DNA of 64,000 bases from Hymenobacter crusticola (GCF_002154225.1 NZ_MTSE01000004.1:62001-126000), one strand, 5' to 3'; positions 18,160 through 28,491 are shown, numbered from the stretch's first letter. Numbers and translations: made by a program. The notes: generated by a model not told the origin, from the letters alone.

Positions 18160-19215
18160 CTACGGAATGATTTTCTCTGTTTTTAGGTGCTCAAACTGAT
18201 TGCGGAAGGACGTGAAGCTGTCGAGGTGCATTTCATGAAAACCGAAGCGGCGCAGCTTGTTCACATCGAAGAAGGCGTCGGCTTCCACGTTGAAGATGAA
18301 GTCGCCGAAAGGCCACTGGGCCAGCTCGGCTAGGGTATGTTGCTTCAGACCGTGCTTCTCCACCATTTGCTGCCACAGCTCGGCTTTGTCTTCCATGTAC
18401 TCGTGTAGCGGGAAGGTGATGGGCTCGGCGTATTCCACCCCAAAATACTCGGCGAACCTAGGCCACAGCTGACTCCAGCGGAAGACGTCGCCGTTCGTGA
18501 CGTTGAAGATTTCCTCGTTGCATTCGTCGTGGGTCGACACCCAATCCATGGCCTTGGCCAGAATGTTGGCGTCGGTTACGTTCACCAGCACCTCGTAGGC
18601 TTTCAGGCTGCCGGGGAAGCGGAAGGGCACGTTCAGCTCTTTGCACAAGCTGGCGTACACGGCAATAAGGTTGGCGAGATTCATGGGGTTGCCCACGGCA
18701 AAACCCACGACAATGTCGGGCCGCACGGCCGTCCAGCTCCACGCTTTGCCCGCCGAGTGCTCGCGCAGAAAGTCTTCCTGGCTGTAGTAGAAGTTAGGCG
18801 GGAAGTGGCGCGGATCGGTTTCTAAGGCCGGTGTTTTGTAGCGACCTAGGTGCGCGCCGTATGCCTTGCCGCCTTGAATGAAGGTGAGGTGCTTGAAGTT
18901 AGGCGCCACCTGTTCCAAGCCAACCACAAGATTGCGGAGCAATGCTAGGTTCACGTGCGTTTGGGCAGCTAGGGTCTTGCCCTCGATGTAGGCGGCGTAA
19001 AACACGTGCGTCACTTCGCGCAGTTGCTCGGCCTGCTGGGCCACGGCTTCGGGGTCGAGCAAGTCCAGCTGTACGTACTGGGCCGGGGTTTCATAATCCA
19101 ACGGCGAGGCCGAGGTAACCAGAGTGTTCCAGGTGCCGGCTGCAAGCAGATGGCTGACGGCATTGCGGCCGATAATGCCGTTGCCACCGACGACGAGAAC
19201 AGTGTTCGTAGGCAT
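18160..19215 (-). CDS. SDR of the PRISE-like (progesterone 5-beta-reductase/VEP1) type
   Basis: 351 aa extended-type SDR. Cofactor motif VVGGNGIIGRNAVSHL (about residues 7-22). The active-site motif NFYYSQEDFL (about 144-153) is the NFYYxxED signature of PRISE-type enone reductases, with Lys in FIQGGKAYGAHLGRYK. The C-terminal VNVTDANILAKAMDW and FNVTNGDVFRWSQLWP segments also fit this family. Known members reduce activated C=C bonds (enones, iridoid precursors) with NADPH. The function in this bacterium is unknown. It lies between pirin (68 bp upstream) and the aldo/keto reductase. Confidence 0.85.
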   Translation of the reverse strand: MPTNTVLVVGGNGIIGRNAVSHLLAAGTWNTLVTSASPLDYETPAQYVQLDLLDPEAVAQQAEQLREVTHVFYAAYIEGKTLAAQTHVNLALLRNLVVGLEQVAPNFKHLTFIQGGKAYGAHLGRYKTPALETDPRHFPPNFYYSQEDFLREHSAGKAWSWTAVRPDIVVGFAVGNPMNLANLIAVYASLCKELNVPFRFPGSLKAYEVLVNVTDANILAKAMDWVSTHDECNEEIFNVTNGDVFRWSQLWPRFAEYFGVEYAEPITFPLHEYMEDKAELWQQMVEKHGLKQHTLAELAQWPFGDFIFNVEADAFFDVNKLRRFGFHEMHLDSFTSFRNQFEHLKTEKIIP

Positions 19216-19283
19216 GAAGTCTTGGTTGAGTAGGTAAGAGTAAAGCAGTAGAGGTGCTTCGACCAGCTTAGCGTGATACGGGG

Positions 19284-20174
19284 CTAGTGGTCGTCGTCAT
19301 CATCGAACTTGCCCATGCTGCCGCTTTCAAAATCGGCCATGGCTTGAATCAGTTCTTTGTTGGTGTTCATCACGAAGGGGCCGTACGTCGCTAGCGGCTC
19401 TTCGATGGGCTCCCCAGCTAGCACCAGCAGAATGCTGTCTTCGGCGCAGGTAACGGAAATAGCCGGTGAATCCCAGCCAAACACCACGAGCTGCTTGGTG
19501 TGCGCGGGGCGGTTGCCGTTGAAGGTCACGTCGCCCGTTACCACGTAAATGCCCACGTTGTACTCGGCGGGCAGTTCCAGCGTTACGTCGGCGCCCTGAG
19601 CTAGGTGCACGTCCAGCATGGTGATGGGGGAGAAGGTTTCGGCGGGGCCACTGGTGCCCTCGTAGCTACCGGCAATCACGCGGATGGTACCTAGGCCATC
19701 GGGCGTTTGGAGGCTTGGGATGACCGTGGCGGGCAACTCCTGGTAGCGGGGCGGGGCCATTTTGTCCTTCTTCGGCACATTCACCCACAGTTGCGCTAGC
19801 TCCAGTGTGCCGCCTTCCTTGGCAAACTCCCGCTCGTGCCGTTCCTCGTGCAGGAGGCCCGAGCCGGCCGTCATCCATTGCACGTCACCGGGGCCGATTT
19901 TACCGCTGTAGCCGGCCGTATCGCGGTGAGCTAGGTAGCCCTGGTACACAACGGTCACGGTTTCGAAGCCGCGGTGCGGGTGTGGGGGCGTGCCAAGGGG
20001 AGCCTCGGTTGGCGCAACGGGCATGGGGCCCGTGTGGTCGATGAGCAGGAAAGGGCTGAGTTGCCGGATGCGCGGCCCTGGCATGGGGCTGGTCACGTCG
20101 AACCCGTCGCCAACGAATTTCTTGTTGCCGTCGATAACCTGAAATATTCTTCTAGGGATGGTTGCGGTTTCCAT
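19284..20174 (-). CDS. Pirin family protein
   Basis: 296 aa bicupin. The N-terminal cupin carries the metal-binding pattern: two His in GTPPHPHRGFETVTVVYQG (about 59-77) and His/Glu in MTAGSGLLHEERH (about 101-113). The C-terminal pirin domain follows (PITMLDVHLAQGADVTLELP, VLAGEPIEEPLATYGPFVMN). Bacterial pirins such as YhhW bind iron and some show quercetin 2,3-dioxygenase activity. The tail is Asp/His-rich (KFDDDDDH). It is the first of a run of four genes on the reverse strand, probably one operon for redox or electrophile metabolism. Confidence 0.93.
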   Translation of the reverse strand: METATIPRRIFQVIDGNKKFVGDGFDVTSPMPGPRIRQLSPFLLIDHTGPMPVAPTEAPLGTPPHPHRGFETVTVVYQGYLAHRDTAGYSGKIGPGDVQWMTAGSGLLHEERHEREFAKEGGTLELAQLWVNVPKKDKMAPPRYQELPATVIPSLQTPDGLGTIRVIAGSYEGTSGPAETFSPITMLDVHLAQGADVTLELPAEYNVGIYVVTGDVTFNGNRPAHTKQLVVFGWDSPAISVTCAEDSILLVLAGEPIEEPLATYGPFVMNTNKELIQAMADFESGSMGKFDDDDDH

Positions 20175-20232
20175 GAGGAGAAAAGGTGTTTGTTAAAAGG
20201 TCGGGTCAGGCTGTTGTTTCGAGCTACGCACG

Positions 20233-21282
20233 CTAATCTAAATCTTCCGTAAGATCGAGTTCTAGGGGTTCGGGCTGCACGTGAAAAGCTTCCTTCAGCG
20301 CCATGCGCATCATGTTCCAGGCCTGCTCGGCGGCTTCTTTGGGGCCTGAGTGCGTAAACGCATGATCGACGCCCTGGAACTCCCGGTGCGTGACGGGCAC
20401 GCCGAACTGGCGCAGCTTCTCGGCGTAGGCGCTGCCATCGTCGCGGAGCAGATCATACTCGGCCGTGATAATGAGGGCGGGCGCTAGGCCGGTCAGATTG
20501 TCGGCGAGCAGGGGCGAGGCCAGCGGATTCGTCCAGTCGGTGGGGCAGGGCGCATACACATGCTTAAAGAAGGCCGTTAGCTCGACGGAAAGTACCTGCT
20601 TGCGACGCGACAAAACATGTTTGTGCCGGGTACGCTCGGCAATGTTGAGCGACGGATAATCAAGAATCTGCAGAGCCAGCGGAAAGTCCTGGCGCTCTTT
20701 CACCAGCAGCGCCACGGCCGCCGCGATGCTGCCGCCCGCGCTGTGCCCACCAATAGCTAGCCGGCCGCCGTCGTAGCCGAGGGTAGCAGCTTGGTCAGAC
20801 ACCCATTTCACCACCTCGTAGCTCTGAAAGATAGCTGCCGGGAAGGGGTGCTCTGGCGCCAAGACGTAATCAACATTCACTACCAAGCACTGCGCATGGT
20901 GAGCTAGGTAGCGGCACAGCAGATCATCTTGCTGCGGGTAGCCGATCATGAAGCCGCCCCCGTGAAAGTTGATGTACACCGGCAGCGGGTCGTGGGTGAC
21001 GGCTGCGGGCCAATAAAAAGTGACGTTGGCGGGTCCATAGGCGGTAGGGGCTACCCGCTGCTCAATCGCGCGCATGGCGACTTCCGGCAGGCCTAGCTGC
21101 TTGGTTCTGAGCCGCATTCCTCGGATAAGCTGACGCAGCAAAGCCAGTCGGATACGACCGGCGGTTGTGATAGTGGCGCACTTATCTTCTTGAATGGTGA
21201 AAGGTTTACTGCGAAAAGCCCAGGTGATCAGGCCGGCGCCAAGCGCAGGGGCGAGTAGGAGGGCGGCTGTTTTCTTTTGCAT
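20233..21282 (-). CDS. Alpha/beta hydrolase, HSL-type esterase
   Basis: 349 aa from the ATG at 21282 (MQKKTAALLLAPALGAGLIT), which gives an N-terminal hydrophobic anchor or signal; a TTG start 12 codons upstream is less likely. Hormone-sensitive-lipase hallmarks are present: the oxyanion motif NFHGGGFMIGYP, the nucleophile elbow IGGHSAGGSIAAAV, the acid in AEYDLLRDDG and the His in GVDHAFTHSGP. It probably hydrolyses short-chain carboxylic esters. The acidic C-terminus reads LELDLTEDLD. It is divergent from the TonB receptor gene at 21625. Confidence 0.9.
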   Translation of the reverse strand: MQKKTAALLLAPALGAGLITWAFRSKPFTIQEDKCATITTAGRIRLALLRQLIRGMRLRTKQLGLPEVAMRAIEQRVAPTAYGPANVTFYWPAAVTHDPLPVYINFHGGGFMIGYPQQDDLLCRYLAHHAQCLVVNVDYVLAPEHPFPAAIFQSYEVVKWVSDQAATLGYDGGRLAIGGHSAGGSIAAAVALLVKERQDFPLALQILDYPSLNIAERTRHKHVLSRRKQVLSVELTAFFKHVYAPCPTDWTNPLASPLLADNLTGLAPALIITAEYDLLRDDGSAYAEKLRQFGVPVTHREFQGVDHAFTHSGPKEAAEQAWNMMRMALKEAFHVQPEPLELDLTEDLD

Positions 21283-21624
21283 GGTTGGTTGTGGTGGCGC
21301 TAGCAGGAGCAAGGCCAAAAAGCTAGGTCAGATGCTTTCATACGGACCCACGGGCAAAAGGAAGGTGCCTGCCCTTGTCATTCTAAGGCATTCCGAAAGG
21401 AGTAGAGTGACTACGCTGGAGCTAGAGCCGAACACGAAAGCTAGGGTCAGGACTAAAAAGCGCTACGCCTGAAAAAGGAGAGCTAGGGCTAGCGTGTCTT
21501 TATTGCGCTTACAGTTCGTCGGCGAAAGCCGCACCACATCCATCGGATTCGACGCTTCGGTAACCTTTAGTTTCGTTGGCCTCGGCAGTCGGCCACTTTT
21601 GGGTCATTACAACGCCCCGACGTC
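21283..21624. other. Intergenic region, divergent promoters presumed
   Basis: 342 bp between the esterase (-) and the TonB-dependent receptor (+). No gene, clear terminator or TAnnTTTG box was found. Several GCTAGG words occur, as elsewhere in this genome. Confidence 0.45.
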
Positions 21625-23877
21625 ATGAAACGACTGCTACTCTCCCTGCTGCTCCTGTTGCTTGCTACCTACCACCTAGCTGCCCAAACCCACACGACCA
21701 CGCTCAGCGGCACCATCCGCGACGCGGCCGGTCAGCCCTTGCCCGGCGTGAATGTGTTCCTGAAAACAACCTTCGACGGGGCCAGCACCGATACCCTAGG
21801 GCACTTCCGCTTCACTACGCAGCAGACCGGCACGCTGCCGCTGCTGGCCACGATGCTAGGGTATCAGCCCCAGGAGCAACCCGTTGCGCTCGATGGTAGC
21901 GCCAAGCGCTTTGCGTTCGTACTGAAGCCTGTACGCAATCAGCTTGGCGACGTAGTGATTAGCTCCGGCACTTTCGAAACAGGAGAAAGCAAGCACAACA
22001 CCGTCTTCACCTCGCGCGATGTGGTGACAACGGCCGGTGCCTCCGCCGACGTGGCAGGCGCGTTCAATACCATGCCTGGCACTACCCGCAACGGGGAAGA
22101 AGGCAAGCTGTTTGTGCGCGGTGGAGCAGCCGGCGAAACCCGGCAATACCTAGATGGTGTGCCGCTGCAAAGCCCCTACAACGCTAGCGTGGCCGGCCTA
22201 CCAGCGCGCGGGCGGTTTTCGCCGACGCTATTCAAAGGCATGGCTTTCAGCACGGGCGGCTACTCAGCCGAGTACGGGCAGGCGTTGTCGGCCATCGTGG
22301 CGTTGAACTCCGAAGACCTAGCTTCGGAAACCCAGACGGGCATCTCGCTTATCTCGCTGGGCAGTTTGAGCTTGTCGCACCAACAGCGCTATGAACGGTC
22401 GTCGGTGGCCGTCACGGGAGATTACATGAACATGCGGCCGTATTTCGGACTCATGCCCCAGCGCACGCTCAGAGCTTATCAGTCGAGCGGCGGCTCGGTG
22501 GCGCTGCGGCAGAAAACCGGCGACGCAGGCATGCTGAAAGCGTACGGTGCCTTCAACCAGCAGAACATCGGTGCGCTTACTTCTGATGCTCAGTGGGCTA
22601 GCGGCCGGCCTATCAGCTTGCGGGCTAATAATGTGTACGCCAACACGACTTTCCGCAGCCCGCTCACCCGGGGCTGGTCAGTACAGACCGGCGTAGCGGC
22701 CACGCGTGACAACCAGACGGCCAGCATCGCTACCCGCCCGGCTTCGACCCAGGAAACATACAACCAGACCATGAATGAATTGGATCAGTCGGTTGTGGGC
22801 CGGTTGGTATTCACCAACGACTCGGCCAGCACCTATTGGAACCTGAAGCTAGGTGCTGAAGGCCTGCTCCAGCGCCACGAGCAGCGCTTCGAAGCGGCAC
22901 CGCGCGACACCACATTCGGCTTCGACGAGCGGCGCATAAGCGGCTTTGCCGAATCCGATATTGCTTTCAGCAACAAGCTCGTAGGCCGCGTCGGCGGACG
23001 GGCCGAGTACTCTGCTGTGCTAGGTCGCTGGAACGCCGCGCCGCGCCTCGCCTTGGCGTACCAAGTGAATGAGAAAACGCAGGTTTCTGGCGCTTGGGGT
23101 TACTTCTACCAAAATCCTGGCAACGACCTCTTGCTCCGCGCCGCACAGCCCACCCGTCTGCGCTTCGAGCGGGCCCAGCACGTGCAACTCACGTACTTCC
23201 GCAGCTTCCAGAATCGCACGCTGCGCGTGGAAGCCTACGCCAAAAACTACGCGCACTTGGTTCGCTACCATGTGTACAATCTGAACATCCCCGCGTATTC
23301 GCTTTCGCCCGCCGATCCTGCTTCGTACCAGAGTACTGGCACCGGGTATGCCCGCGGCATAGATGTGCTGTGGCGCGACCGAAAAACTATCAAAAACGGT
23401 GACTACTGGATCAGCTACGGCTTCCTGGATACCAAACGGCAGCAGCGCTTCGACCCTGTGGTAGCGGTGCCTACCTTCGCCGCGCGCCACAACGTGTCTT
23501 TGGTCGGCAAGTACTGGGTCAGCAAGCTACACACGCAGGTAGGCGCTACCTACACTTACAACAGCCCCCGCACCTACTACAATCCCAACGACCAAGACGG
23601 CTACAACCGCGGCCGTCTGCCTAGCTTCCAAGACGTTAGCCTGAATGCTAGCTACCTCACCACGTTGTGGAAGAACTTCACCATTGTGCACGTTTCCTGC
23701 ACCAATGTGTTAGGTCGGCAGAACGTGTATGGCTACCGCTACGCTGCCACCAAGGACGCCAATGGCCAATACGCCAGCACAGCTGTGCTGCCTTCTGCGC
23801 CTCGCATGGTATTCGTCGCCTTGTTGATTTCCATTAACAAGAAGCGCCCCGCCGACACTGAAACAGCACCCGAGTAG
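21625..23877 (+). CDS. TonB-dependent outer-membrane receptor (no SusD partner)
   Basis: 750 aa. Signal peptide (LLLSLLLLLLATYHLAAQ), a carboxypeptidase-like regulatory domain (LSGTIRDAAGQPLPGVNVFL, about 28-110), then a plug with GKLFVRGGAAGETRQYLDGV and FSTGGYSAEYGQALSAIVAL. A short barrel of about 500 residues follows. It is shorter than SusC proteins and has no SusD gene beside it, so it belongs with general TonB receptors (siderophore, metal, cofactor or peptide uptake) rather than a PUL. Substrate unknown. The barrel does not end in the usual aromatic residue but in a charged tail (NKKRPADTETAPE), which is unusual for a BAM substrate. Confidence 0.88.
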   Translation: MKRLLLSLLLLLLATYHLAAQTHTTTLSGTIRDAAGQPLPGVNVFLKTTFDGASTDTLGHFRFTTQQTGTLPLLATMLGYQPQEQPVALDGSAKRFAFVLKPVRNQLGDVVISSGTFETGESKHNTVFTSRDVVTTAGASADVAGAFNTMPGTTRNGEEGKLFVRGGAAGETRQYLDGVPLQSPYNASVAGLPARGRFSPTLFKGMAFSTGGYSAEYGQALSAIVALNSEDLASETQTGISLISLGSLSLSHQQRYERSSVAVTGDYMNMRPYFGLMPQRTLRAYQSSGGSVALRQKTGDAGMLKAYGAFNQQNIGALTSDAQWASGRPISLRANNVYANTTFRSPLTRGWSVQTGVAATRDNQTASIATRPASTQETYNQTMNELDQSVVGRLVFTNDSASTYWNLKLGAEGLLQRHEQRFEAAPRDTTFGFDERRISGFAESDIAFSNKLVGRVGGRAEYSAVLGRWNAAPRLALAYQVNEKTQVSGAWGYFYQNPGNDLLLRAAQPTRLRFERAQHVQLTYFRSFQNRTLRVEAYAKNYAHLVRYHVYNLNIPAYSLSPADPASYQSTGTGYARGIDVLWRDRKTIKNGDYWISYGFLDTKRQQRFDPVVAVPTFAARHNVSLVGKYWVSKLHTQVGATYTYNSPRTYYNPNDQDGYNRGRLPSFQDVSLNASYLTTLWKNFTIVHVSCTNVLGRQNVYGYRYAATKDANGQYASTAVLPSAPRMVFVALLISINKKRPADTETAPE

Positions 23878-24194
23878 CCGTTAAGTTTGTTAGGGAAGAG
23901 AGGGGGTGCGCGGCACTCTCTTCAAGTCTAGAAGGCAAACGCAGTGGCAGCGTAGTTCATAGCTGCTTGCCTTGCAACGGCTCTAAATGCGAAACCAACG
24001 GCAAGACGCGATGAGCGCGAGGAGCTGCTACCTAGTCTTTCCTGCCTCTGCGTTCCTGCCTACATGTGCCTGCGCCCCAGCTTTGTCTGGTCAAACGGCG
24101 CTTGCAACGATGGCAAGAACCCTCCTTGTTCCCAATGCTGCTTGAGGCGTGGAAGAAGCAAGAGCCGTAAGTAGGAGCTAGCGCAAAAAGCAGA
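23878..24194. other. Intergenic region between convergent genes
   Basis: 317 bp between the TonB receptor (+) and the hybrid two-component regulator (-). A weak inverted repeat (GAAGAGAG at 23895-23902 with CTCTCTTC at 23916-23923) is the only structure seen. No gene is evident. Confidence 0.4.
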
Positions 24195-27100
24195 TCAGGT
24201 AGCTAGGTCTTGCTTTTTGCTCTTTCTGTAATCGGAGGGCAGTATATTGAACTTGGCTTTGAAGGATTTGGTGAAGTAGTGAGGAGTCGCAAACCCAACC
24301 TGATAGGCAATTTCAGAGATAGTCAAGTCGCTTTCGCCTAGTAGTACGGCTGCCCGCTCTAGTTTGAAAGACCGTATAAACTCGACAGGAGGCATGCCCG
24401 TCAATTCTAGTAGTTTGTTGTACATCGAGCCGCGGCTCATGCCAAAATGCTCACTTAGTTCCTCCACCGAAAAGTTTGAGTTCGTGAGGTTCTTCTCGAT
24501 ATGCAGCACCACATTGTTGAGAAACTTCTCACTGCTTGATGCTATATCTACGTGGTTCAGTACTACTTTCAGTTGCTTGGTGTACGTGGTTTTCAACGAT
24601 CGATTCAACTCAAGTAGGTTTCTGATTTTAGCGTTCAGAATCTCGAAGTTGAATGGTTTGGTCAAATAGTCGTTGGCGCCTGACTCTAGGCCTTTCAGCT
24701 GCTCCTCCTCCCGCGTTAGGCCGGTCAGCAGAATAATCGGGATATGGCTAGTGCGTTTATCGGATTTTAGCTTACGGCTCAAGGCAACGCCATCCATATA
24801 CGGCATGGTGATATCGCTGACAATCAGATCGGGGTGGCAAGCTAGGGCCTTATACCACCCATCCTTGCCGTTCAATACGTCCGTGACTTTATAATGCTCT
24901 TTTAGGTTGTCTTTCAAATAGTACCGAAACTCGTCGTCGTCTTCCACAATCAGTAGATGCGGCAACTCGCTAGCGGCTTGTCTCTTAGGAAGTTTCTCCA
25001 GCGGTTTTGGCTCTCGGCTAGGTTCCGGTATCTCCAGGTTTTCTGTGCTGTCGGGTAGGAGGGGAGAGGTTGTTAAAGGAAGTACCACCGTGAAGGTTGT
25101 GCCTTCGCCGACTGTGCTTTCAACGGAAATTTGACCGCCGTGTAGCTGCACAAATTCCTTGGTGATGGAAAGGCCAATACCGCTACTCTGGCCCACCACG
25201 GAAGCTACTTGATGCCCCTGAAAGAAGCGTTGAAAAATAAGCTCTTGTTTATCTGGCGGAATGCCTACACCAGTGTCAGCGACCTGAATACAGATCGTTT
25301 TTCCCTGCGTGTCATCGTGGCTGGCCTGCACTGCTAGCTCCACGCTGATTTTTCCGCCTTCTGGGGTGAATTTGAAAGCATTCGAGAGAAGATTAACCAG
25401 GATGCGCTCCACTTTGTCGTAATCAAATTGCACGAACAGCTTCTTGGAGGGCAAGCGCAACGACAGATCAATCTTCTTCACTTCCGCTAGGTCCTGAAAA
25501 GAGTCGGTTACTTCCCTGACGAAGGCCGTAATCTCGCCAGCCGAGAGGTTCAGGCTGAGCTCGTGCTCTTCCATCTTCCGGAAGTCTAATAACTGGTTGA
25601 CCAAGTGCAAGAGTCGACGTGCGTTGCGCCGGATCACGTGCAGCTGTCCGGCACTGTGGGGATCCTGCTGCTGCGCCAGCAACTTATCAGTAGGCGCCAG
25701 AATCAACGAAATAGGAGTGCGAAACTCGTGACTTAGATTAGTCAAAAACTTGATTTTCAGCATGTCCAGTTCGCGGACCCGCTCCCTCTCGTTTTGTTCC
25801 TGTTGCTGCTCAAACTCTGCCTTTAATTTTTTGATGCCCCGATAACGGATATATAAAAGGGTAAACCCAAATAAAGCTACGTAGAAGATATAGGCATAAA
25901 TCGTTCTCCAAAAGGGAGGGCTGATTATAATCTTGATAGAAGTGCCGGTTTTATTCCAAACGCCATCGTTGTTGCTAGCTTTTACAATAAATTCGTACTC
26001 GCCCGGATCTAGGTTGGTGTAATAAGCAGTGGTTGTAGCACCTACATAATTCCAACCGTCATCAAACCCTTTTAGCTGATAGGCATACTGATTCTTTTTG
26101 GGTAGAGTATAATTTAGCGCTGCGTAAACGATCGAAAAATTGTGTTTATAGTTTAAATGAATCTCTTTGGCTACGGCTATTTGCTGCTGCAACGGAGAAC
26201 TAGCGCTAGGTTCGACAATCTTATTATTGACTCTTAACTCCGTGAAAATGACGGAGGGAACATTTTGATTGAATTTTATGCTTGATGGGTTGAAATAATT
26301 TAAACCTTCGATGTTGCCGAAGAATAATAACCCATTGGATAACTTGATGCCTGCGCCATTCAGGAAGGCATTGTTTAGAAGACCATTGTCTTGCGAGTAA
26401 TTAACAAACTTTTTCCTTTCAATATCTAGTCGGCTTATTCCTTGGTTTGTGCTCACCCATAGGCTACCGTTATTATCTTCTAACGTTTTGTGAATAACGC
26501 CGTTCGGTAACCCTTCTTTACTAGAAAATAGAATAAACTTATTCTTGTACGTATCAAAAAGATACAGTCCGTTGCCGCCCGTTCCAATCCATAGATTGCC
26601 ACGATGATCTTTCTGAATAGACGTAATATCATCTAGCGCTAGTCCTGTTTGTGCCGATTTGTACGCGGTAAATTGCCGCGTGCTTGGATGATAAACGGCA
26701 ATACCGCTTCCAAGCGACCCGATCCAAATATTACCGTTCGCGTCTTCCTCTATAGCTCTGATGTAATTGTTAATCGGGAATTGTTGATTCCTCGCGCCCC
26801 TAGGGTCTGACTTGAACTTGGTAATCTGATTCGTTTCTGGGCTATATATATTTACCCCGCCGCCATTCGTGCCAATCCATATATTCCCATTGCTATCTTC
26901 CTTCAAACAAAAAATGTGATTGTCACTTAAATCTGACGCACCTGCACCCCGAAGGAACTGCTTGTAGGAACCGGTTTGGGTATCATAGCAGAATAAGCCA
27001 TGGTTATACGTGCCTATCCACAAGTGCTTACGACGGTCGAGCACCATACTCAGGATAGGCAAACCAGCTAGGTCAATCCTTTCTTTGCTCTGGATGGAAA

Positions 27101-28343
27101 TACGGCTAAATAAGCCTGTCTTGGGGTGATATACATTGAGCCCACCCCCATCTGTGCCGACAAATACATCCCCAGTAGGGCTCTCCGCAAAGGAAGTAAC
27201 CAACGGAGCATTCAGCCCGAACGGGTCAAGTTCGCTACCGCGCTTCCCATTGAATAAGGTGAGGTTCCGGTCGAATTTATTAATCCCTCCCTTATACGTT
27301 CCGACCCAATGAATGCCTTGTGAGTCAATTAATATACTTTGTATCGATTTGCTGTTTAAGCTAAAGTTTTCCCGGCTGTTGTGCACATACCGAGTAACTT
27401 TTCCCGATACAATATCCATCACGCCTAATCCACCATCGGTACCAATCCAAATCGTGTTGTTTTGGTCAGCTGCTATGCAATTAATATAATTATTGCTGAT
27501 AGTGTGATTGTCTCTGTAGTCGAATTTGAAATTTCGAAAACTTCTCTCATCCACACTAAGTTGGCTTAGACCGTTACCTGTGCCTAGCCACAACTGTCCA
27601 TTTTGATCTTCTGCTATGGTGCGGACTGTATCGCTTACTAAGCTATAGGCATTAACTCGGTCATGCGTGAATCTCTGAAGTGAATATGATTTCTCTTTTT
27701 GCAGATATAAGCCATGCTCAGTTCCGATCCACACCCTGTTTTTACGGTCTTTGTAAACACATAAAGGATTAGATGCTTTTGAAGATTTGAGCGGCTGATT
27801 AAACGAAATCTGGCTAAGCGTAGATGTTCTGAGATCTAAAACATATACTCCCGTAATTGTAACAAACCAGAGATTACCGAAGGAATCGCTGCATAGATAT
27901 TTTACGTATTTACTATCTGACCGATTGTTGTTGTTATTGAAAGGGTAAGGAATGAATGTATCCAGCAACCGGTCGTAGCTATACAGTGAGCTACCCATTG
28001 TTCCTACCCACAAACGACCCGCTTTATCCTCATATAGAGCGGAAATATCTACCTTCTGAAAGCCAGAAGTTTTAGATGTGCCTAGATGGTATACTTTAAA
28101 ATTACGGCCATCATATCTATTCAATCCTTCCTCCGTAGCAATCCAGAGTAAACCGTTTTTGTCTTTTAAAATACGGTTTATCGTATTAGAAGATAAGCCA
28201 TCTTTCGCGGTTAGCGTAGTAAATTTTATATCATCAGGTTGAGCCGAAGCAGGGTGCACTAATAACCCTAATGCTAGGTATAGTAGCAATATGAATACCC
28301 AACTAGAAGTTGCGTAGCCGAAGCAATTTACTATCTGCCTCAT
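24195..28343 (-). CDS. Hybrid two-component system regulator (HTCS) of the xylan PUL
   Basis: 1382 aa from the ATG at 28343; a start at 28403 would add 20 residues before the signal sequence. Order: signal or first TM (SSWVFILLLYLALGLLVHPA); about a dozen propeller repeats of the GLLWIATEEGLNRYDG type, residues ~40-700; Y_Y_Y domain (~730-805); one TM (~808-830, IYAYIFYVALFGFTLLYIRY); HisKA with His in LSHEFRTPISLILAP (~871); HATPase (DTGVGIPPDKQELIFQRFF); receiver with Asp in DLIVSDITMPYMDG (~1177); AraC-type HTH at the C-terminus (VGFATPHYFTKSFKAKF). Such proteins sense oligosaccharides in the periplasm and activate the neighbouring PUL. It is divergent from susC. The propeller half is strikingly AT-rich. 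Confidence 0.95.
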   Translation of the reverse strand: MRQIVNCFGYATSSWVFILLLYLALGLLVHPASAQPDDIKFTTLTAKDGLSSNTINRILKDKNGLLWIATEEGLNRYDGRNFKVYHLGTSKTSGFQKVDISALYEDKAGRLWVGTMGSSLYSYDRLLDTFIPYPFNNNNNRSDSKYVKYLCSDSFGNLWFVTITGVYVLDLRTSTLSQISFNQPLKSSKASNPLCVYKDRKNRVWIGTEHGLYLQKEKSYSLQRFTHDRVNAYSLVSDTVRTIAEDQNGQLWLGTGNGLSQLSVDERSFRNFKFDYRDNHTISNNYINCIAADQNNTIWIGTDGGLGVMDIVSGKVTRYVHNSRENFSLNSKSIQSILIDSQGIHWVGTYKGGINKFDRNLTLFNGKRGSELDPFGLNAPLVTSFAESPTGDVFVGTDGGGLNVYHPKTGLFSRISIQSKERIDLAGLPILSMVLDRRKHLWIGTYNHGLFCYDTQTGSYKQFLRGAGASDLSDNHIFCLKEDSNGNIWIGTNGGGVNIYSPETNQITKFKSDPRGARNQQFPINNYIRAIEEDANGNIWIGSLGSGIAVYHPSTRQFTAYKSAQTGLALDDITSIQKDHRGNLWIGTGGNGLYLFDTYKNKFILFSSKEGLPNGVIHKTLEDNNGSLWVSTNQGISRLDIERKKFVNYSQDNGLLNNAFLNGAGIKLSNGLLFFGNIEGLNYFNPSSIKFNQNVPSVIFTELRVNNKIVEPSASSPLQQQIAVAKEIHLNYKHNFSIVYAALNYTLPKKNQYAYQLKGFDDGWNYVGATTTAYYTNLDPGEYEFIVKASNNDGVWNKTGTSIKIIISPPFWRTIYAYIFYVALFGFTLLYIRYRGIKKLKAEFEQQQEQNERERVRELDMLKIKFLTNLSHEFRTPISLILAPTDKLLAQQQDPHSAGQLHVIRRNARRLLHLVNQLLDFRKMEEHELSLNLSAGEITAFVREVTDSFQDLAEVKKIDLSLRLPSKKLFVQFDYDKVERILVNLLSNAFKFTPEGGKISVELAVQASHDDTQGKTICIQVADTGVGIPPDKQELIFQRFFQGHQVASVVGQSSGIGLSITKEFVQLHGGQISVESTVGEGTTFTVVLPLTTSPLLPDSTENLEIPEPSREPKPLEKLPKRQAASELPHLLIVEDDDEFRYYLKDNLKEHYKVTDVLNGKDGWYKALACHPDLIVSDITMPYMDGVALSRKLKSDKRTSHIPIILLTGLTREEEQLKGLESGANDYLTKPFNFEILNAKIRNLLELNRSLKTTYTKQLKVVLNHVDIASSSEKFLNNVVLHIEKNLTNSNFSVEELSEHFGMSRGSMYNKLLELTGMPPVEFIRSFKLERAAVLLGESDLTISEIAYQVGFATPHYFTKSFKAKFNILPSDYRKSKKQDLAT

Positions 28344-28483
28344 ATCATATTTACCTTTTCTATCCCTTACCAAATTAGAAGTATTCGACACAAAGCTGTC
28401 CAATTAAGAATGAATAGTGGAGCAAACCCATTTTCCATAGTGCGTTCGTTATTGCTCACTGCCAACTGCAATAAAAGCTTATA

Positions 28484-28491
28484 CAAAGATA
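28484..28491 (-). promoter_or_regulatory. Possible -7 promoter box for the HTCS gene
   Basis: CAAAGATA on the top strand reads TATCTTTG on the reverse strand, a match to the Bacteroidetes -7 consensus TAnnTTTG. It is 141 bp upstream of the chosen start. No convincing -33 box (TTTG) is seen at the expected spacing, so this is tentative. Confidence 0.3.
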
